A DNA stretch of 64,000 nucleotides from Bubalus kerabau (taxonomy: Eukaryota > Chordata > Mammalia > Artiodactyla > Bovidae). The notes below the pieces were generated by a model, which searched no databases, was not told the DNA's origin, and worked only from the letters and a program-made list of their open reading frames with translations. A program made the translations under genes and the position numbers. Location: contig NC_073637.1 of NCBI RefSeq assembly GCF_029407905.1, forward strand, positions 49,910,501 to 49,974,500, read 5' to 3'. Shown here piece after piece: positions 1-11,363 of the stretch; within the stretch, counting starts at the first letter, position 1; each line of letters opens with the position of its first letter.

Positions 1-1859
1 AACATACTACATTCCCTTTCATTTGAAAAATTCTGATTCTCAATTTTATTAGATGGAAGTTTTGGTATGGTTATTTCATAACAGCCTTTATTAATTTTTA
101 AAACTGTGTTACACAAGCCTTCAGTTTTTCACACATGAAAAAAAATCTGTTTTTTTTTCCTCTTTAAAAAGTAAACTAAGTGTGGGCATCATACATGAAG
201 GATAATAAGGACAAATTGACACTGCAGCCAGAGCAGGCCTTTCACTGTGTGTCCTGGTTCACATCTGTTTAAGTTATCTGTTTCCAGTTCTTTGTTTCCT
301 GGGCAATAAAAGAAAAGACTGTATTATTGAGACTCTGAACAGTAACTCTGTTTCAGTATTCTGGTTGCACTGGTACTGAAAAGATCCCCATAAAGTTGCT
401 CTTGGTAATGTACCTGATTCCCTGTGAACGTTATCTGTGAAACAGTTCTGTATTATTGTTAATTCCTTTTACCCTACAAGACCTGAACTGTGCAGATTTT
501 CAAGTATTTCTTGCTGGTTAGGTTTCTGAAGAGCATTCTGGTGATAGACTGTTATGAGATGTTTACAGTCCGCATACCTGTGCTTGCGCTCTTCCACTAT
601 AACATATGCCTGTATAACACGTGATGGTAGTACTTTACATGAAAGACAGTTTTTGGTGGTGAGGGAAGGTCTGTTCTGGTAGTACCTTTCTTGTTGCTGA
701 AATCGGTGCAGTCAGACTCCCGGATACAAGATCTGGAAACAAATACTCGATGTTTCTCTGCAGTGGCAGTAATTCTCCTCAGTGGCTTTTTCCTGTCTCT
801 CTACCCTCTCCTCCATCACCCAGTCAAGGATTGGGGCTGACCTTTCCCTTCTCTGAATTTCTTTGCACTTCAGGATATAAATGACTTATATAACAAATAA
901 TCCTGTAGTGAATTACAGTATTTCATATTTCTTTGGGCCTCAATTCTTTCACTGGTGAACATGAGAGTTCAGGGTCTCTCTGAAGTCTCATCTGGTCTCT
1001 CTTTTTCTGCACCCTTTTCCCTGAGTATCTCCAGTTCCTCTTTGTACTGATTCTTTTCTGTTACATTTGTTGACTGGCTTTCTCCATTTAAAAAAAATAA
1101 AAAGTTTTTTTTTAAATGCTCGACTCTTGAGAAAAATTGAATGTTAAATCATACAATAAACATGCATAAACCTTTACTTGTATATCTTTGCACCCACTCT
1201 CTTTGTAGACATAAATGGATTCTTCCCTGAACCATTTGAAAGTAAATTACAGACCTGATACTTAACCCCTAAATACTTGAACGTGCATCTCCTAAGAATA
1301 AGTAAGGACATTTAAACTTGTTTAAGCTTCTCTCATCTTAAAAGACGAAGTTCCAAAAAGAACACCTTTTGACCTTGTATCAGTTTATCCATTTCCTTTC
1401 ACCATTTACTTCATTTTTTCCTTTACAAACTTTTTAATAGGATTTTCTGCATGTCACTGTCTGTATTTACTCATTTCCCACTTATCCTAAACACTCAGTG
1501 TTCCATCTATTCTGTGATAGAGTTTTTGCTCAAGCCATACAAGATGACTTTATCACGATACTGCTGGATATGGTAGACTCTTAAGCATTTAATGTGCTGA
1601 TAACAGATTCTTCCTGAAATATTTTGAGTCTAGGATTCTACTACTGGGTTTCTTGTCTTTCTCCACAGTCAGCCTTCCTCTGCTCATCCCTAAATATGTG
1701 TTCCTTAGGGTCTGTCTTCCTGTATGTGATTCCTGGGGTGATCTCATCTACATCCTTGTCTGTGGCTACCTTCGATCAGGGGCTCATTATTTCTTTTCCT
1801 GATTACTTTCACAGTCTCTTAATTTCCTGCTTCTGACCTTTTCCTCTTTCATTGCAGTT

Positions 1860-2335
1860 ATCTTGCTAAAACTAAAGTGTATGATCACATTACTCCTTTG
1901 CTTAGAATTTTGGCTGAGACCCCTTTGTCCTTAGAATAGAATCCAGACTTCTAGCCCTGGCTTCAAGTTGAGTCTCTGCTGTGTGACTGTTTGCCTCTTC
2001 AGGTTCGTTGCTCTCTTTCCCCCTCATCTTGCCCTTCTTCTGAGCTTCTGATGTACTGAGTTAATTGTGGTTCTGCACATGTGTCACACTTTTCATGCCA
2101 GTGTCTCTGAACAGGCTTCCTACACACAGTATCTGAAGTGTCCCTCCCCGTGTTCCTTGTCTTCAGCTCCCATCTCCAACTCCTTCAAAACCTCAGAATG
2201 CAGCTGTCACATAATCTGGAGGGTCTTCATCTGATCCTATCAAACTATCTTTTATGCTTCTCTTCTGTTATAGTCTCCCACCACTGTGTTGCACTTCTCT
2301 CTTTGTGTTCCTTTCTTCTCAGTAGAATGTTCTGA
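1860..2335 (-). repeat. L2-like ancient LINE fragment, antisense
   Basis: The order of diverged phrases (a block like cacattactcctttgctta, then agaatagaatccagact, then a run of Leu/Ser-rich pyrimidine DNA) matches the antisense 3' region of mammalian L2 elements as I remember it. It is heavily diverged, so the limits are approximate. The open frame at 2138-2335 is a chance frame inside it. Confidence 0.5.
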
Positions 2336-3079
2336 GTGTGACTGGGAAAGTAAGTATATACTTAGTAATGTATGTTGAAAGAATGCATGTGAGAGGACAC
2401 AGTATTGTTAAATTTCAGAAGTTATTTGGAAAGCAGTGTAAATAATCAGTCGATCTGGACATTTGATTAGATATTGGGGGTAAAGTATTTTTAATCCTCA
2501 TCTTGCACTATCAGCTCAAATTACAGCTGAATTAAAATCAGACTATTAAGAAATTGGAAAAAAAACAGAGTGAATACTTAATCTGATTTCCAAGGAAGAA
2601 GAAATAATCTGAAAGTTAAAGGTGATTCACACAATTATAATAAGATAAGTATGAAATAAGATTTAATTTGCAAAAAGCACTTGATTTTTAGGTTAAGTCA
2701 TTAGGCCAAGCTATCAAGGTAAGGTAGGTAGTGCCAGACCTAGAATTAAAAGATTAATTTATACACACCCACAGAGACCAGATCTATGCTCTTTCTACTA
2801 TTTAAGATGGAGAGGCAAAGCTTTCTTTTTTTTTAGGTTACAGATGGAATCCATATAGAATTCATGTTTTAGCTGGATCTAGTTTTACTCATTCCCAGGA
2901 TTCCCATTCTGTTTCTTCCTCCGTCTCTTTTCTCTCTTACGTGCTGTAACCAACATCTGCTCAGGCATGGAAACTGGGCATCACCCTTGATTCCTGGCTC
3001 AGTTCTGCCCATTTTCCCCCATGCTAACTGCCACTGGGCGAGTGCATGCCACTACTACTACTGTCTAACGCCACAGTGT

Positions 3080-3713
3080 ATTTCGTGTGTGTGTGCAGTT
3101 TTAAAAGTAGAGAGAAAACTCACAGAAAATGAAGGCACCGTTTTAACCATTTTTAAGGAATACATTTTTAATATATTTGCAGTATTGTGCAGTCAGTACC
3201 AATTCTCATTCCCTGTCCCCTTGCAGTCGCTTGTTACTTTCTGTCTCTGTGGATTTGCCTCTTCTGGACATTTCATATAAATAGAGCCATATTATAAGTG
3301 GCATTTGTGTCTGGTTTCTTTCACTTAGTGTAATGCCTTTAAGTTCCATTCATGGATCAATACTTTATTCTCTTAATGATGCAGTAGTATTCCATTATAT
3401 GGATGTATCACAATTTATTATCCTTTTCTTGTTCCCACTTTCTGGCTGTTTTGAATAATTCAGACATTAACATACACGTACGAGTTTTTGTACGAGCATG
3501 ATTTTTCAGTTCTTTTGAGTGTGTGTGTGTATATATATATACACACACACACACACCTAGGAATAGAATAGAATTGCTGGGTCATGTGATAACTTTGTGT
3601 TTAACTCTTCGAGGTACCACCAAACTGATTTCCACAGTGGCAGCATCGTTTTACATTCTCACTACAAATGTGTGAGTGTTCTAATTTTTCTTCATTCTTT
3701 CCAGCACTTCCAT
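3080..3713 (-). repeat. Old L1 (L1M-type) fragment, antisense
   Basis: The text resembles antisense mammalian L1: phrases such as gtagtattccattatatgg, gaattgctgggtcatgtg and taccaccaaactgatttcc appear in the expected order. It carries the TG/TA/CA microsatellite at 3519-3556 and is cut at its right edge by the BovB 3' end. The subfamily cannot be fixed by eye. Confidence 0.7.
3519..3556. repeat. Palindromic (GT)6(AT)5(AC)8 microsatellite
   Basis: Six GT units, five AT units and eight AC units follow one another without interruption. The first 34 bases (3519-3552) equal their own reverse complement, so the tract can fold back on itself as a hairpin or cruciform. It lies in the antisense L1 piece within the EIF3H intron. 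Confidence 0.95.
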
Positions 3714-4382
3714 CAGTTCAGTTCAGTCACTCAGTCCTGTCTGACTCTTCGTGACCGCATGGACTACATCCACCAGGCCTCCCTATCCATCACCAACTCC
3801 TGGAGCTTACTCAAACTCATGTCCATTGAGTCGGTGACGCCATCCAACCATCTCATCCTCTCTTGTCCCCTTCTCCTCCCACCTTCAATCTTTCCCAGCA
3901 TCAGGGTCTTTTCCAATGAGTTAGTTCTTTGCATCAGGTGGCCAAAGTATTGGAGTTTTAGCTTCAGCATCAGTCCTTCCAATGAATATTCAGGACTGAT
4001 TTCCTTTAGGATGGACTGGTTGGATCTCCTTGCAGTCCAAGAGACTCTCAAGAGTCTTCTCCAACACCATAGTTCAAAAGCATCAATTCTCAGCGCTCAA
4101 CTTTCTTTATAGTCCAACTCTCACATCCATACATGACTACTAGAAAAACCAAAGCTTTAACTAGATGGACCTATGTTGGCAAAGTAATGTCTCTGCTTTT
4201 TAATATGCTGTGTAGGTTGGTTATAACTTTTCTTCCAAGGAGCAAGTATCTTTTAATTTCATGGCTGCAATCACCATCTGCAGTGATTTTGGAGCCCCCA
4301 AAAATAAAGTCTGTTACTGTTTCGTTTCCCCATGTATTTGCCGTGAAGTGATGGGACCAGATGCCATGATCTTAGTTTTCTG
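3714..4382 (-). mobile_element. BovB (RTE) LINE 3' fragment, 5'-truncated, antisense to EIF3H
   Basis: The left edge is the BovB 3' tail (cagttcagttcagtcactcag). Read on the minus strand the fragment encodes the decayed C-terminal part of the BovB ORF2 product, with recognisable stretches LKLKLQYFGHLMQR and MRWLDGVTDSMDMS in one frame (4051-3764). Similarity to the longer copy at 7291-8654 stops near 4382. The open frame of 171 residues on the plus strand (3597-4112) is the antisense shadow of this element. No clear target duplication was found. Confidence 0.9.
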
Positions 4383-5205
4383 ACTCTTTACCATCTTCTG
4401 GTTTCTACTCTCCACTGTATTCTTTGTATAGCAGCCAGGGTGGTCATTTTAAAATTTAAGGCAAAACATGTCACCAGGGCGGAGAAGGCAGTGGCACCCT
4501 ACTCCAGTACTCTTGCCTGGAAAATCCCATGGATGGAGGAGCCTGCTGGGCCGCAGTCCATGGGGTCGCTAAGAGTCGGACAAGACTCAGCGACTTCACT
4601 TTCACTTTTCACTTTCCCGCATTGGAGAAGGCAGTGGCAACGCACTCCAGTGTTCTTGCCTGGAGAATCTCAGGGATGGGGGGAGCCTTGTGGGCTGCCT
4701 CTATGGGGTCACACAGAGTCAGACACAACTGAAGCGACTTAGCAGCAGCAGCAGCAGCATGTCACCATTCGCACTAACTATGTTCTTGGAGTGTTGCATG
4801 GACAGCCAACAGTTCCTCATATGTGCTTGTCTGACCTCCCTAACCTGTCTCTGTGTTCCTCCCATGTCAGGCCCCCATATTTTAAAATCTGTCTAGTTGT
4901 TGCCCATCTCAGGCCTTCAGCACTTGTGCTTTCTTCCACCTAGAATACTTTTTGCATGGCTGATGCCTTCTAATCTTTGCTTTCAACCTGTCATCTTTTA
5001 AAAGAAACATTCTGACCATACTGTCCATGTGTCTATCTCGTCTCTTCCCTTCTTCCTGTCAACTGTAAGCTAGTGAAGAGCAAGACTAGGAACGTCTCAT
5101 TCACTGTTGTCTCCTTATTAACAGCACTTCTGAGTAACAGCACTGAGGCTGGAACAGAATAGTCATTTAGTAAATAGTCTTTTGGAACGAATGAGTGAAT
5201 CCTGT
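4383..5205 (-). repeat. L2-like LINE fragment, antisense, split by a Bov-A2 SINE
   Basis: Left and right parts join across the SINE at 4477-4757. The left part (cagccagggtggtcatttt) and the right part (aacagcactgaggctggaac, then an AATGAGTGAAT-like end) follow the usual antisense L2 order from memory. The SINE target CATGTCACCA falls inside the L2 phrase that normally reads atgtcactcc, supporting insertion into an older L2. Confidence 0.55.
4477..4757 (+). mobile_element. Bov-A2 dimeric SINE with 10-bp target duplication
   Basis: Two related monomers are joined by the typical cacttttcacttt linker, followed by a gcgacttagcagcagc tail ending in a GCA run. It is flanked by perfect CATGTCACCA repeats at 4467-4476 and 4758-4767, the signature of LINE-mediated insertion. 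The short open frames at 4440-4896 are translations of this SINE, not genes. Confidence 0.95.
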
Positions 5206-5938
5206 TTGTTAGCTAGTTATTTTTAGATTACATCTATCTGTAGTGGGCCTCACCATGGTAGGAGATGGTTGCAGGAGGAAATCAGTGAATATGATGGGCA
5301 TTGTACAAACCGTTAGCATCACTTTATAAGAAGATTTTGGTAAGTAAGCTACAGTCAAAATTTCCGGAGAGGAAAAGATGAAAAATGACTATATTTCAGA
5401 TTCTAGGAAAGGTAGAGGGAAAGGAGCCCTCTTCATTTGGCCTTGCAGAATAAATGCTGCTGTTACTCTTTCAGAACCTGCCAGGTAGAAAAATCACGTG
5501 CCAGAAGTATCAAGTCTCTTTGTCTGATTCTTCCTTTCTGTGAGTTCTAATCTGAATGTCTGGAGCACAGTCAGGGAGGGCCGTGGTGGGGATAAGGAAG
5601 TGTACTCAGGAGTACTGAGCTTAGGTTAAACTTGGTGTTCCAAAAGTACACGTTTTAGATAACCCTGCTGCTGCTACGTTTAACTGTTTACTGCTTGACG
5701 TGTGTATGCTCTGACAGTAAGAAACTGAACTATTTCAAATACTGTTGTAGTTACAGTTGTGGGTTTGATACAAAAAGTTTAATAACATGCTGACTCACAT
5801 TCTTTCCTCCACCCTGGCTTTCTTGTATGTGTGTTCTTTTTTTTTTTTTTTAAAAGCAAATGGCAGATCACATTAGAGCAGTGGCAGAGCTTTAACTTTA
5901 AAAGTTCGACATGTCAGTATCTGTACTTTATATTTCAG

Positions 5939-6059
5939 CAATCACTTGGGGAAGACACTCCAGTTGCTGATGGACAGAGTGGATGAAATGAGTCAAGATA
6001 TAGTTAAATATAACACGTACATGAGGAACACGAGTAAACAGCAGCAGCAGAAACATCAG
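5939..6059 (+). CDS. EIF3H: EIF3H antepenultimate coding exon (exon 6 by the human count)
   Basis: Part of eukaryotic translation initiation factor 3 subunit h, a non-catalytic MPN-domain subunit of the cytoplasmic eIF3 complex that loads onto the 40S ribosome. The exon is 121 bp. It begins with the last base of a split codon, then reads NHLGKTLQLLMDRVDEMSQD and continues with VKYNTYMRNTSKQQQQKHQ, which I recognise as the EIF3H tail after the MPN domain. The acceptor is tatatttcag and the donor is CAG|GTTGGT, a rather weak +3 to +6 context. The intron before is phase 2 and the one after phase 0. The reading frame runs on for 19 codons past the donor only by chance. The Gln run (QQQQ) is normal for the gene. 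The family and exon assignment come from recalled sequence; the splice joins are seen directly. Confidence 0.96.
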
Positions 6060-7290
6060 GTTGGTATCTGGGAAAATTCAGCTAACATAGAATTCATTTC
6101 TAAGTGTGATGCTTCAAGAGTCATCTTCAAAATGACCTAAATTAATAAATCATTGACTCTTAGCTGGTAACTCTGTATCATATTTTAAAAGATTATTCTT
6201 TATATAGTATGTTCCTAATAGATTATTTGCAAGTTGTACTTAAAAATACCTGTCTTGAAGAGAGCTAGTATTTTAAGCTCAGATGGTAATGCCAAGGTTA
6301 TGCAAATAAGGGCTACATTTATTGAGAAAATCAGGCAGAGAGATTCTGGAGGGTCACAGCTCATTTCTTTACTAACTATAATTGGTCTGCTAGTGGCTTA
6401 TTGCAGTACAGTTATCAATCTCCAGTTCATTTTAAAAACTGAGCAATTGTGATTAAGAGCAAGCAATTTTGATAGGAAATAGTAGACCAACTGCTGTGAA
6501 ATAGATAGTCTAATGCAGAAAAAGCCCTAGGATTACCTGGATGTTCTCATACGCACACCCATGCTGCTCTGGCCAATCATACTTTTCTTTGTTGGTGTTG
6601 CCTGAAGGCCATATGATTGATTCTCACAGTTGGTGGAATACTGTTTTGGACAATATGCTCCAGAATATTCTTAGCACTTGGTTCATAGATAGTTGATTCC
6701 AGGATGTACATCCATGCGAGTGTTTGACTAGTCTGTTCATTACAATGTACTTTAGGTGTTGGTAACTATAGAATTCTAAGCACAACTAAGTGGTTCTGAG
6801 AGTATTTTATTTAAAAATTAATTTCAATGTTCATATATTTACTGAAATTTAAAATATATTTTTTCAGCATACATAAAATATTAAAAAGCACATATATGTC
6901 TATAAAATACCTTTTTTTTTTTTTTTTAACTGAAAAGATGGTGATGAAGACGGTAATGGTGGATGTCTCTGGAGAAAATAAAACCATCTTGATCCTTTCT
7001 CCTACTGGCACTTCCTATAGTTCAGGCTCAACTGGAAGATCAAGTTGAGAATCTGTCACCAATGAGACAGTTGATTCTGGGAACCAATTTTAAGAGAGTT
7101 TTTTTTGAATTCTGTCATAAATTTTTACACTTGACATTTGTTCTTAGCACCATTCATAACCCTTTTTAGATTTGTCTAACTTCTGTTCTCATGCCTCATA
7201 GTAAATAGAAATCTTCTCAAGGCAAGTTACTTCCCTTCTTTAGGAATCTAAGAACTTAAAATTTTTACTAGCCTACCCTGGTTTGCCATT

Positions 7291-8654
7291 CAGTTCAGTT
7301 CAGTTCAGTTGCTCAGTCGTGTCTGACTCTTTGCGACCCCATGAATCGCAGCACGCCAGGCCTCCCTGTCCCTCACCATCTCCAGGAGTCCACTCAAACT
7401 CACGTTCATCAAGTCGGTGATGCCATCCAGCCATCGCATCCTCTGTCGTCCCCTTTTCCTCTTGCCCCCAATCCTTCCCAGCATCAGAGTCTTTTCCAAT
7501 GAGTCAGCTCTTCGAATGAGGTGGCCAAAGTACTGGAGTTTCAGCTTTAACATTTTTCCTTCCAAAGAACACCCAGGGCTGATCTCCTTTAGAATGGACT
7601 GGTTGGATCTGCTTGCAGTCCAAGGGACTCTGAAGAGTCTTCACCAACACCACAGTTCAAAAGCATCAATTCTTCGGTGCTCAGCTTTCTTCACAGCCCA
7701 ACTCTCACATCCATACATGACCACTGGAAAAACCATAGCCTTGACTAGACGGACCTTTGTTGGCAATGTCTCTGCTTTTCAATATGCTATCTAGGTTGGT
7801 CATAACTTTTCTTCCCAGCAGCAAGCGTCTTTTAATTTCATGGCTGCAGTCACCATCTGCAGTGATTTTGGAGCCCAAAAAAAGAAAGTCTGAAACTATT
7901 TTCACTGTTTCCCCATCTATTTTCCATGAAGTGATGGGACCAGATGCCATGATCTTTGTTTTCTGAATGTTGAGCTTTAAGCCAACTTTTTCACTTTCTT
8001 CTTTCACTTTCATCAAGAGGCTTTTTAGTTCCTCTTCACTTTCTGCCATAACGGTGGTGTCATCTGCATATCTGAGGTTATTGATATTTCTCCTGGCAAT
8101 CTTGATTCCAGCTTGTGCTTCTTCCAGCCCAGCGTTTCTCATGATGTACTCTGTATAGAAGTTAAATAAGCAGGGTGATAATATACAGCCTTGACGTACT
8201 CCTTTTCCTGTTTGGAACCAGTCTGTGGTTCCATGTCCAGTTCTAGCTGTTGCTTCCTGACCTGCGTACAGATTTCTCAAGAGGCAGGTCAGGTGGTTTG
8301 GTATTCCCATCTCTTTTAGAATTTTCCACAGTTTATTGTGATCCACACAGTCAAAGGCTTTGGCATAGTCAATAAAGCAGAAATAGATGTTTTTCTGGAG
8401 CTCTCTTGCTTTTTCCATGATCCAGCAGATGTTGGCAATTTGATCTCTGGTTCCTCTGCCTTTTCTAAAACCAGCTTGAACATCTGGAAGTTCACAGTTC
8501 ATGTATTGCTGAAGCCTGGCTTGGAGAATTTTGAGCATTACTTTCCTAGCATGTGAGATGAGTGCAATTGTGTGGTAGTTTGAGCATTCTTTGGCATTGC
8601 CTTTCTTTGGGATTGGAATGAAAACTGACCATTTCCAGTCTGTGGCTACTGCTG
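7291..8654 (-). mobile_element. BovB (RTE) LINE, 5'-truncated, with 11-bp target duplication; disrupted reverse transcriptase
   Basis: The longest BovB copy here (about 1.36 kb; intact elements are about 3.2 kb). The minus-strand frame 8664-7705 encodes 319 residues of reverse transcriptase. Visible motifs are FIDYAKAFDCVDH (metal-binding region), GKGVRQGCILSPCLFN and the catalytic LRYADD box. After KSRDI the frame shifts near 7765 and the tail continues in another frame (7565-7305) with LKLKLQYFGHLIRR. The 3' end is the cagttcagtt tail at 7291. GGTTTGCCATT occurs at 7280-7290 and 8655-8665, flanking the element as a target duplication. It lacks the endonuclease part and cannot move on its own. 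Confidence 0.95.
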
Positions 8655-8892
8655 GGTTTGCCATTACCTGACCTTTTAAGGCTGTGCATGGGCTATTACT
8701 CCCTTTGCTGTTTTAAGCAGTTCACAGCTATTAGTATCTTGATTGTAATTAGAACTGTAAGTTTATAGTTGGTCTATGTCTTTATATATACTCCCACTTT
8801 TTCTGCGTTTAATCATAGAATCCAGAGTTTGAAAGTTTTTGAAGTGTTATCTGAGCTAATATTCATTCTCAGCTGTGGTGGTTTATCTGTTG

Positions 8893-8975
8893 TTAAGAAT
8901 AATAATAGTATTTACTATTATGATAATAGTATGTTGTTACAGTGATGTTATAATAGTAACATCATCAATATTATT
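8893..8975. repeat. AT-rich AAT-type simple repeat with small inverted repeats
   Basis: A degenerate AAT/ATT stretch. It contains ATAATAGTA at 8902-8910 facing TACTATTAT at 8913-8921, and TGATGTTA at 8943-8950 facing TAACATCA at 8957-8964. Short folds like these are common in AT-rich introns and I infer no function. Confidence 0.7.
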
Positions 8976-9426
8976 GTTCTTTTGGTCAATAGAGATAAGG
9001 TTGAAAAAATTCTACACTGTGGTATTTCATTACTTGGTTCTGTAAGTTAGGATGCATCATACTTGTTGTGCTGTTATTACCCTGTTGTCATAAATGGTCA
9101 AGTTCCTCCTTTTTTGCTCACTCTTCTTGAGCTTCTTTGCCTTTGAAGCCCCCTCACATAACCAGTTTTGCTTTTCCAAATCATTAGTTAGATTAGACTC
9201 TTAGAACTCAGAATGACACTAGAGTTTATAACAAAGTTTTCTTTGATCGTCATGACTGTCACCATATTTAGCCTCTTAGAGGCAAGGATTAGGAAGGGTT
9301 GCATTTATAAAACCGAGATTGGAATTGAAAGCAGTGGGATTTCTGCTTATCGCGTAAGTGAGGGAGGTGTTATTTTTCTCCTTGGGTAGAGAATAGTAAC
9401 CCAGCCGTCCCCCGTCTGAATTTTAG

Positions 9427-9559
9427 TATCAGCAGCGTCGCCAGCAGGAGAACATGCAGCGCCAGAGTCGAGGAGAACCCCCGCTCCCTGAGGAGGATCT
9501 GTCCAAACTCTTCAAACCGCACCAGCCCCCTGCCAGGATGGATTCTCTGCTCATTGCAG
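9427..9559 (+). CDS. EIF3H: EIF3H penultimate coding exon (exon 7 by the human count)
   Basis: This 133-bp exon opens in frame with [20 protein letters not shown] and continues [19 protein letters not shown], then SLLIAG with the last Gly split across the junction. It is the charged, Gln/Arg-rich linker and start of the final helical segment of eIF3h, the part that packs with other MPN and PCI subunits in the eIF3 core. The acceptor is ctgaattttag and the donor GTACTG. The upstream intron is phase 0 and the downstream one phase 1. Codon 9520-9522 is CAC (His) where I recall Pro in human. The minus-strand frame at 9370-9582 is a shadow. Confidence 0.97.
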
Positions 9560-11265
9560 GTACTGCTGGCCATGCAGAGCATGGCTAGTTTTCTTTATTC
9601 TTTAGGAAGCAGAAGACGGTGGGAGGTTCACTAACAGTAAGATAGTGTATTTCAAATGGTTGAATGATGAACTTGAATCTGGCACCTGTAATTTCTGAAA
9701 TTTAAGAGTTTGTCAGTCTTTGTTATTTCTAAGGTCCTCTCAGTGCTCCACGTGGTGTTTATCTTAACAGACACTTCTGAGGTGGGATTATATCAACTTT
9801 CTAAAATGAGAAAGTTTTTATTGTGGATCATCTAACATGGAAACCAAGAAAAAGTGTTTATTGTCTCATAATGGAAATGATCATTTAGTTGAAACCCTTT
9901 CTTTTGGTGCTCTAGCCTGATTGAACCTGGCCTGAATGTGGGTATGTGAAATTAATTGTAGTTTTTGACTCGAAGAAGCGTCTCCTTTACTTTGACTCGT
10001 ATTGTAGCAACATGAGTGTAACTCTGGATGGAGTTTCTCAGGGGATACCTAACATTTAACACTGCCTTAAGGTAGTGGAGGCCCTGTGTCCTGTGCTAGG
10101 ACCTGATGTTGAATATTTAACATTCATGCTCTTACTTAGCTGTAATAACTTATTTCTGTGTAAATGTGGTTGAATACTGTTTGTTTTAGTCAGCCAGTTG
10201 TCCAAGAGATTTGTTAGTGTGAAAATCCAACTCACAGAAAAGCTGATCCTCTACAGTTTCTCATTTCTGTTGACATATTTTAGAGCAGGAGAAAATTCCA
10301 AATTCCTTAAAGCTTTCTGGTACATGTATAAATTAAATTTGGGAAACTGAGACACATTTCTTACCTAAGGTCCAGTTTAAGCAAAATTGTATTTCTTACA
10401 CTTTTAAGAAATGTGTAACTGTCGCATCAGATCAGATCACTCATCTGAGGACTCGGGCAGTAATGGAGCCCTCCCCTCATGTGGACTCCCACTCTGGCTC
10501 TGTCTTGGCTCTGGAGGTGCAGCAGGAGGCTGTTAATATTTCCAGAGCATGGACTCAAAACTCCTGTAGTTGTTAACATCTGGGGCAGGGGGATCTGGTC
10601 AGTTTCTGTTCTTTGGCTGGTGTCTCCTTTCTACCTGACTGAGAAGAGCTAGTGGTGTTTTCTCACTTCTCTTAGTTACAGTGTTGGTCTGGTCTACACT
10701 GTCAGTACATTTTGATTGACAACTAACATGTGCTAGTAACCGCTGATTATCTTTTAAAAAGTTGTCGTTTTTCTTCATTCTCCATGTAACCAAGAATGGA
10801 AGATAGTTTATCTTCAGAACAACCTACATTGTTTATTATCCCTTATGAGTGAATAGAATTCTTAACTCTTTTAAAACAATTTTTATTGCTGTATAGTTGC
10901 TGTACAATATTTTGTAAGTAACAGCTGTGTAATCTAGCGATTCCGTTTCTTTTACATTTATACTCCATTTGTAGTTATTATAAAATATTGGCTATATCCC
11001 TGTGTTGTGCAGCCTTTAGCTCACTTTATACCTAATAGTTTGTACCTCTTATTCCCCTACCTCTGTATTACGCCTCCCTTCTTCTCTCTCTCCACTGGTA
11101 ACCCCTAGTGTGTTCTCTATATCTTTGAATCTGCTTCTTTTTTGTTATTGATTCAAAACATAATAAAATTCTGTATTATGCTGAGTTTATCATGTGACTA
11201 GTATTCGAGGTCATTTTGCAATCTGTGGAACATTATGACTCTTTCTCACTTTCCTGAATGCACAG
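9560..11265 (+). other. EIF3H: EIF3H last intron
   Basis: A phase-1 intron of 1706 bp with GT/AG ends. Bases 9560-10870 are unique to my eye; the small frame at 10599-10793 on the minus strand has no support. An old L1 piece lies at 10873-11160. The acceptor before the last exon (gaatgcacag) has a moderate pyrimidine tract (ctctttctcactttcc). Confidence 0.9.
10873..11160 (-). repeat. Old L1 3' region fragment, antisense
   Basis: Phrases such as tttttattgctgtatagttg, cctgtgttgtgcagcc and atacctaatagtttgtacct match the antisense 3' region of cetartiodactyl L1 copies, much diverged. It ends about 100 bp before the last EIF3H exon. Confidence 0.65.
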
Positions 11266-11363
11266 GCCAGATTAACACTTACTGCCAGAACATCAAGGAG
11301 TTCACTGCCCAGAACTTAGGCAAGCTCTTCATGGCCCAGGCTCTTCAAGAATACAACAACTAA
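11266..11363 (+). CDS. EIF3H: EIF3H terminal coding exon with stop codon
   Basis: The first two bases complete the split Gly codon, then the exon reads [20 protein letters not shown] followed by [11 protein letters not shown] and a TAA stop at 11361-11363. This is the last helix and C-terminus of eIF3h. The acceptor dinucleotide AG lies at 11264-11265. Together with the two upstream exons it gives an uninterrupted frame of about 116 codons, roughly the last third of a protein of about 352 residues (length from memory). I see no truncation or frameshift, so the gene is very likely functional here. Confidence 0.97.

Larger units (their letters stand above)
1..5938 (+). other. EIF3H: EIF3H intron upstream of the antepenultimate coding exon (3' part only)
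   Basis: This is the intron that ends at the acceptor before 5939; its 5' end lies outside the window. Bases 1-1859 are AT-rich and I recognise no gene, RNA or clear repeat in them; the open frame at 1624-1836 has no family features. From 1860 onward the intron is largely repeat: an L2-like stretch, an old antisense L1 piece, a BovB fragment and a Bov-A2 SINE, listed separately. Bases 5206-5938 again look unique. No conserved coding block was seen before the exon. Confidence 0.85.
6060..9426 (+). other. EIF3H: EIF3H intron between the first and second visible exons
   Basis: A phase-0 intron of 3367 bp with GT and AG ends. Bases 6060-7279 look unique and AT-rich, with a T run near 6911-6928. 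A BovB fragment occupies 7291-8654. Bases 8666-9426 are unique apart from an AT-rich hairpin-prone stretch at 8893-8975. No other coding exon or RNA gene was seen. Confidence 0.9.

Noticed and set aside
3597..4112. 171-residue plus-strand open frame
   Set aside because: It is the antisense of a BovB fragment. The same frame text (SIRVFSNE..., WPKYWSFSF) recurs at 7417-7794, 19867-20085 and 23664-23882 wherever BovB lies on the minus strand.
5946..6140. EIF3H exon reading on past 6059
   Set aside because: The frame stays open by chance, but the join at CAG|GTTGGT to the next exon gives the expected protein.
9370..9582. 70-residue minus-strand frame over an EIF3H exon
   Set aside because: It is the shadow of the real coding exon on the plus strand.
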